The notes under the pieces are model-generated. The model was not told the DNA's origin and searched no databases. It saw only the letters and a list, made by a program, of their open reading frames with translations. A program made the position numbers and the translations under genes. Shown here one piece after another: positions 62,240-64,000 of a stretch of DNA of 64,000 nucleotides. Source of the stretch: Sanderia malayensis (Eukaryota > Cnidaria > Scyphozoa > Semaeostomeae > Pelagiidae); contig RQOL01000531.1 in assembly GCA_013076295.1 (NCBI GenBank), forward strand, positions 3,348,001-3,412,000, given 5' to 3'. Each line of letters begins with the position of its first letter. Position 1 is the stretch's first letter.

Positions 62240-64000
62240 ATGAAAATGAAGATGAACAACAACAAATATATCCTGTCACTCGCCATCTTGTCTAGTTTAT
62301 TCTTCTGTGTTAACACTTTGTGTTTTCCTGAACATCCTCAAGCGGCTGTGTGTCGAGCAAGTTATGGTATGTGAAACGATAATTATTGAATATTTTTATT
62401 TTAACATGAAACATGGCACGCTCGTTTTTTTACAACGAATGATTATTGAAATGTACACGCTTTCTGGAGAAAGTCAACATTGTTATTGAACCTAGTGGCA
62501 AACAATGTTGAATTTCTTCAACGATAGGCAGAATTCTTTATCTAGAATTTCACAATTGGTTTCTCGTTTCTCTTCTCTTCGGGGGAATGAATGAAATTGG
62601 GTTTATGAAAGACATTTTCTGTCCTTGAAAAGTTGATGACTTGGGACACACACACGTCTCACTTTTTCTTAACCCATGAAACATTTTAAATCAGTAGTGT
62701 TACACAGCGTATTTGTCCTGGTTCTGCAATACGTGACGGAAGTCCTGGGACAACTTTCGTAAATTTTGCATGCATCGTTCATCCTACTCCTCCCCCAAAC
62801 AATGTTGTCATCTTGTTGACGATCTTATCTTATATCAACAAAACTCCTTTTGCACAATAATTACAAGGGTTTGATTGAGAGAACAACATTCTTTGAGGGT
62901 GAGTGGGGGTTGAATAAAGCACAGAAGAAGAGAAATTACGGGTTGATAGCCTTTTTTCGAATTTTTAAGTGTCCAAGACTTTTGCTCAGTACAGTATTGT
63001 CGTTTGATAAGCCAATCATAAACAGACAACGTTGCAACCCACACCACATACAATGATATTTGAAGAGGAAACTTTATACTTGAAATAAGTTACTTTATAA
63101 ATGTTTTTATGCCACAAAACTCGAACCCCTTTCGAGATAAATACATCTGGAAATATTTCCTATATAAGTTTTTCGATTAAGTTCACGCGAATTGTGATGA
63201 ATATTCAGGGCGTTCGTTTTTACATGGGCTGCTTTACAGCATGCACCATGTAAAAGTAAAGTTTTGCTTTGATACAAAACAAAATCGAAGTGTTTAACAT
63301 GGAGTACTCCATGTGGTGAACAGAGAGACGATAACATACCAAATGCAAACACAATTGATTTACGCAATGCATGATGGGATTGTGTTTGCATTGCAAGATG
63401 ATTAACTGCGAATGGTTTTACGGGATCATAAATAAAGTCAGTAATGTTACGTTTCAGTTATCAAGGCCACTGTTATAAGCACAGATTGGGAAGTAGACTT
63501 AGCGAGAAAAGCCACAACAAAGGCAGCTACCACACAGGCAGCTACTACGCAGGCAGCTACCACGGAGGCAGCTACAACACAGGCAGCTACTACCAAGGCA
63601 GCTACTACAAAGGCAGCTACCACAAAGGCAGCTATAACAGAAGCAGCTACTACCAAGGCAGCTATAACAGAGGCAGCTAGCACCAAGGCAGCTACTACAG
63701 AGGCAGCTACTACGGAGGCAGCTACTACCAAGGCAGCTATAACAGAGGCAGCTACCACAAAGGCAGCTATAACAAAGGCAGTTACTAGCAAACCAATTAA
63801 AGCGACTACTAAAGCAAAGGAGGGCAAACGAACGACCAGCAAAAACAAGATCAAAGAATCCGAGGAAAACATTTTTGAGCCGGCTATGATTGGGGCGGGA
63901 GCCTATTTGTTCAGATTGAAAATTATTCGTCTCAAACTCCACAAATTATACAAAGGCCTAAACGCAGTGGATGCGAAAATTGGCGACCAGATGAATATAA
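62240..64000 (+). CDS. TIMP-like metalloproteinase inhibitor, copy B, with Ala/Thr repeat in the A-B loop (3' end outside window)
   Basis: Exon 1 62240-62366 and exon 2 63458 to past the window end, intron of 1091 bp. The intron sits at the same place and phase as in copy A (after CRASY / CKASF). Exon 1 encodes a signal peptide (YILSLAILSSLFFCVNT) then LCFPEHPQAAVCRASY, matching copy A's LCLPRHPQDAVCKASF. Exon 2 starts VIKATVISTDWEVDLARK (strand A), runs through 18 tandem five-residue units (consensus AATT then K, E or Q; 63523-63792), a basic stretch (KATTKAKEGKRTTSKNK), then resumes the fold with YLFRLKIIRLKLHKLYKGL, which aligns with copy A FRQKIIRVEVRKVLKG. The insertion falls in the A-B loop, which in known TIMPs contacts the protease. 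The frame is open throughout. Three possible start Mets (62240, 62246, 62252); the first is used. Confidence 0.85.
63523..63792 (+). repeat. Coding minisatellite, 18 units of 15 bp
   Basis: Consensus GCAGCTACTACCAAG, in frame, encoding A-A-T-T-K with E or Q at position 5 and occasional I or S at position 3. Third-position variation without frame-breaking indels points to selection on the protein. Thr density suggests O-glycosylation. Confidence 0.95.

Noticed and set aside
63447..63942. Two long minus-strand ORFs (Ala/Val-rich and Ser/Cys/Leu-rich) opposite the TIMP copy B repeat
   Set aside because: They are shadows of the 15-bp coding repeat; the plus frame has TIMP homology on both sides of the repeat.

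Overview
The window is intron-rich, AT-rich animal DNA. It looks like a non-vertebrate metazoan, and a cnidarian (anthozoan-like) genome fits best: vertebrate-like gene content, short introns of roughly 0.1-1 kb, a CR1/Jockey-type LINE, many short inverted-repeat elements (MITEs) and an intronic satellite. The species assignment is inference. No prokaryotic or viral genes were seen.

Layout from left to right. 1-2271 (+): 3' end of NOP14, a ribosome-biogenesis factor. 2414-3802 (-): a histamine N-methyltransferase-like gene. 4128-5231 (-): intronless LIPT1, a mitochondrial lipoyltransferase. 5.2-8.6 kb: non-coding. 8659-15678 (+): an actin-binding LIM protein (ABLIM type), 21 coding exons, four LIM domains and a villin headpiece. 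16750-18364 (+): TMED9/TMED4-like p24 cargo receptor. 18882-19910 (+): a 100-aa coiled-coil protein resembling BORCS7. 20551-25347 (-): STK32 (YANK) kinase, 10 exons. 25882-45021 (+): FANCI, 48 exons, head-to-head with STK32 across 534 bp that contain an E2F-like site. FANCI intron 1 holds a 3.5-kb satellite array of about 20 monomers, and several other FANCI introns carry their own minisatellites. 45.0-49.0 kb: repeats only. 49040-50428 (-): an unrecognised 121-aa gene. 50855-54475 (-): MGAT2 (GnT-II), 8 exons. 55.26-57.36 kb (+): a decayed CR1-like LINE. 58240-59290 (-) and 62240-64000 (+, cut by the window end): a divergent pair of TIMP-like genes, with a small secreted-peptide ORF between them.

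Most genes are single-copy housekeeping genes with no shared pathway. The main novelty is the TIMP pair. Both copies lack the cysteine expected at mature position 1, and the first also lacks its disulfide partner. The second carries 18 copies of a 5-residue Ala/Thr repeat (consensus A-A-T-T-K/E/Q) inserted in the A-B loop of the netrin-like inhibitory fold. FANCI has an apparent 1-nt deletion near its C terminus. A satellite monomer at 28.8-28.9 kb has many scattered 1-base deletions, so uncorrected sequence error is a real possibility in this assembly.
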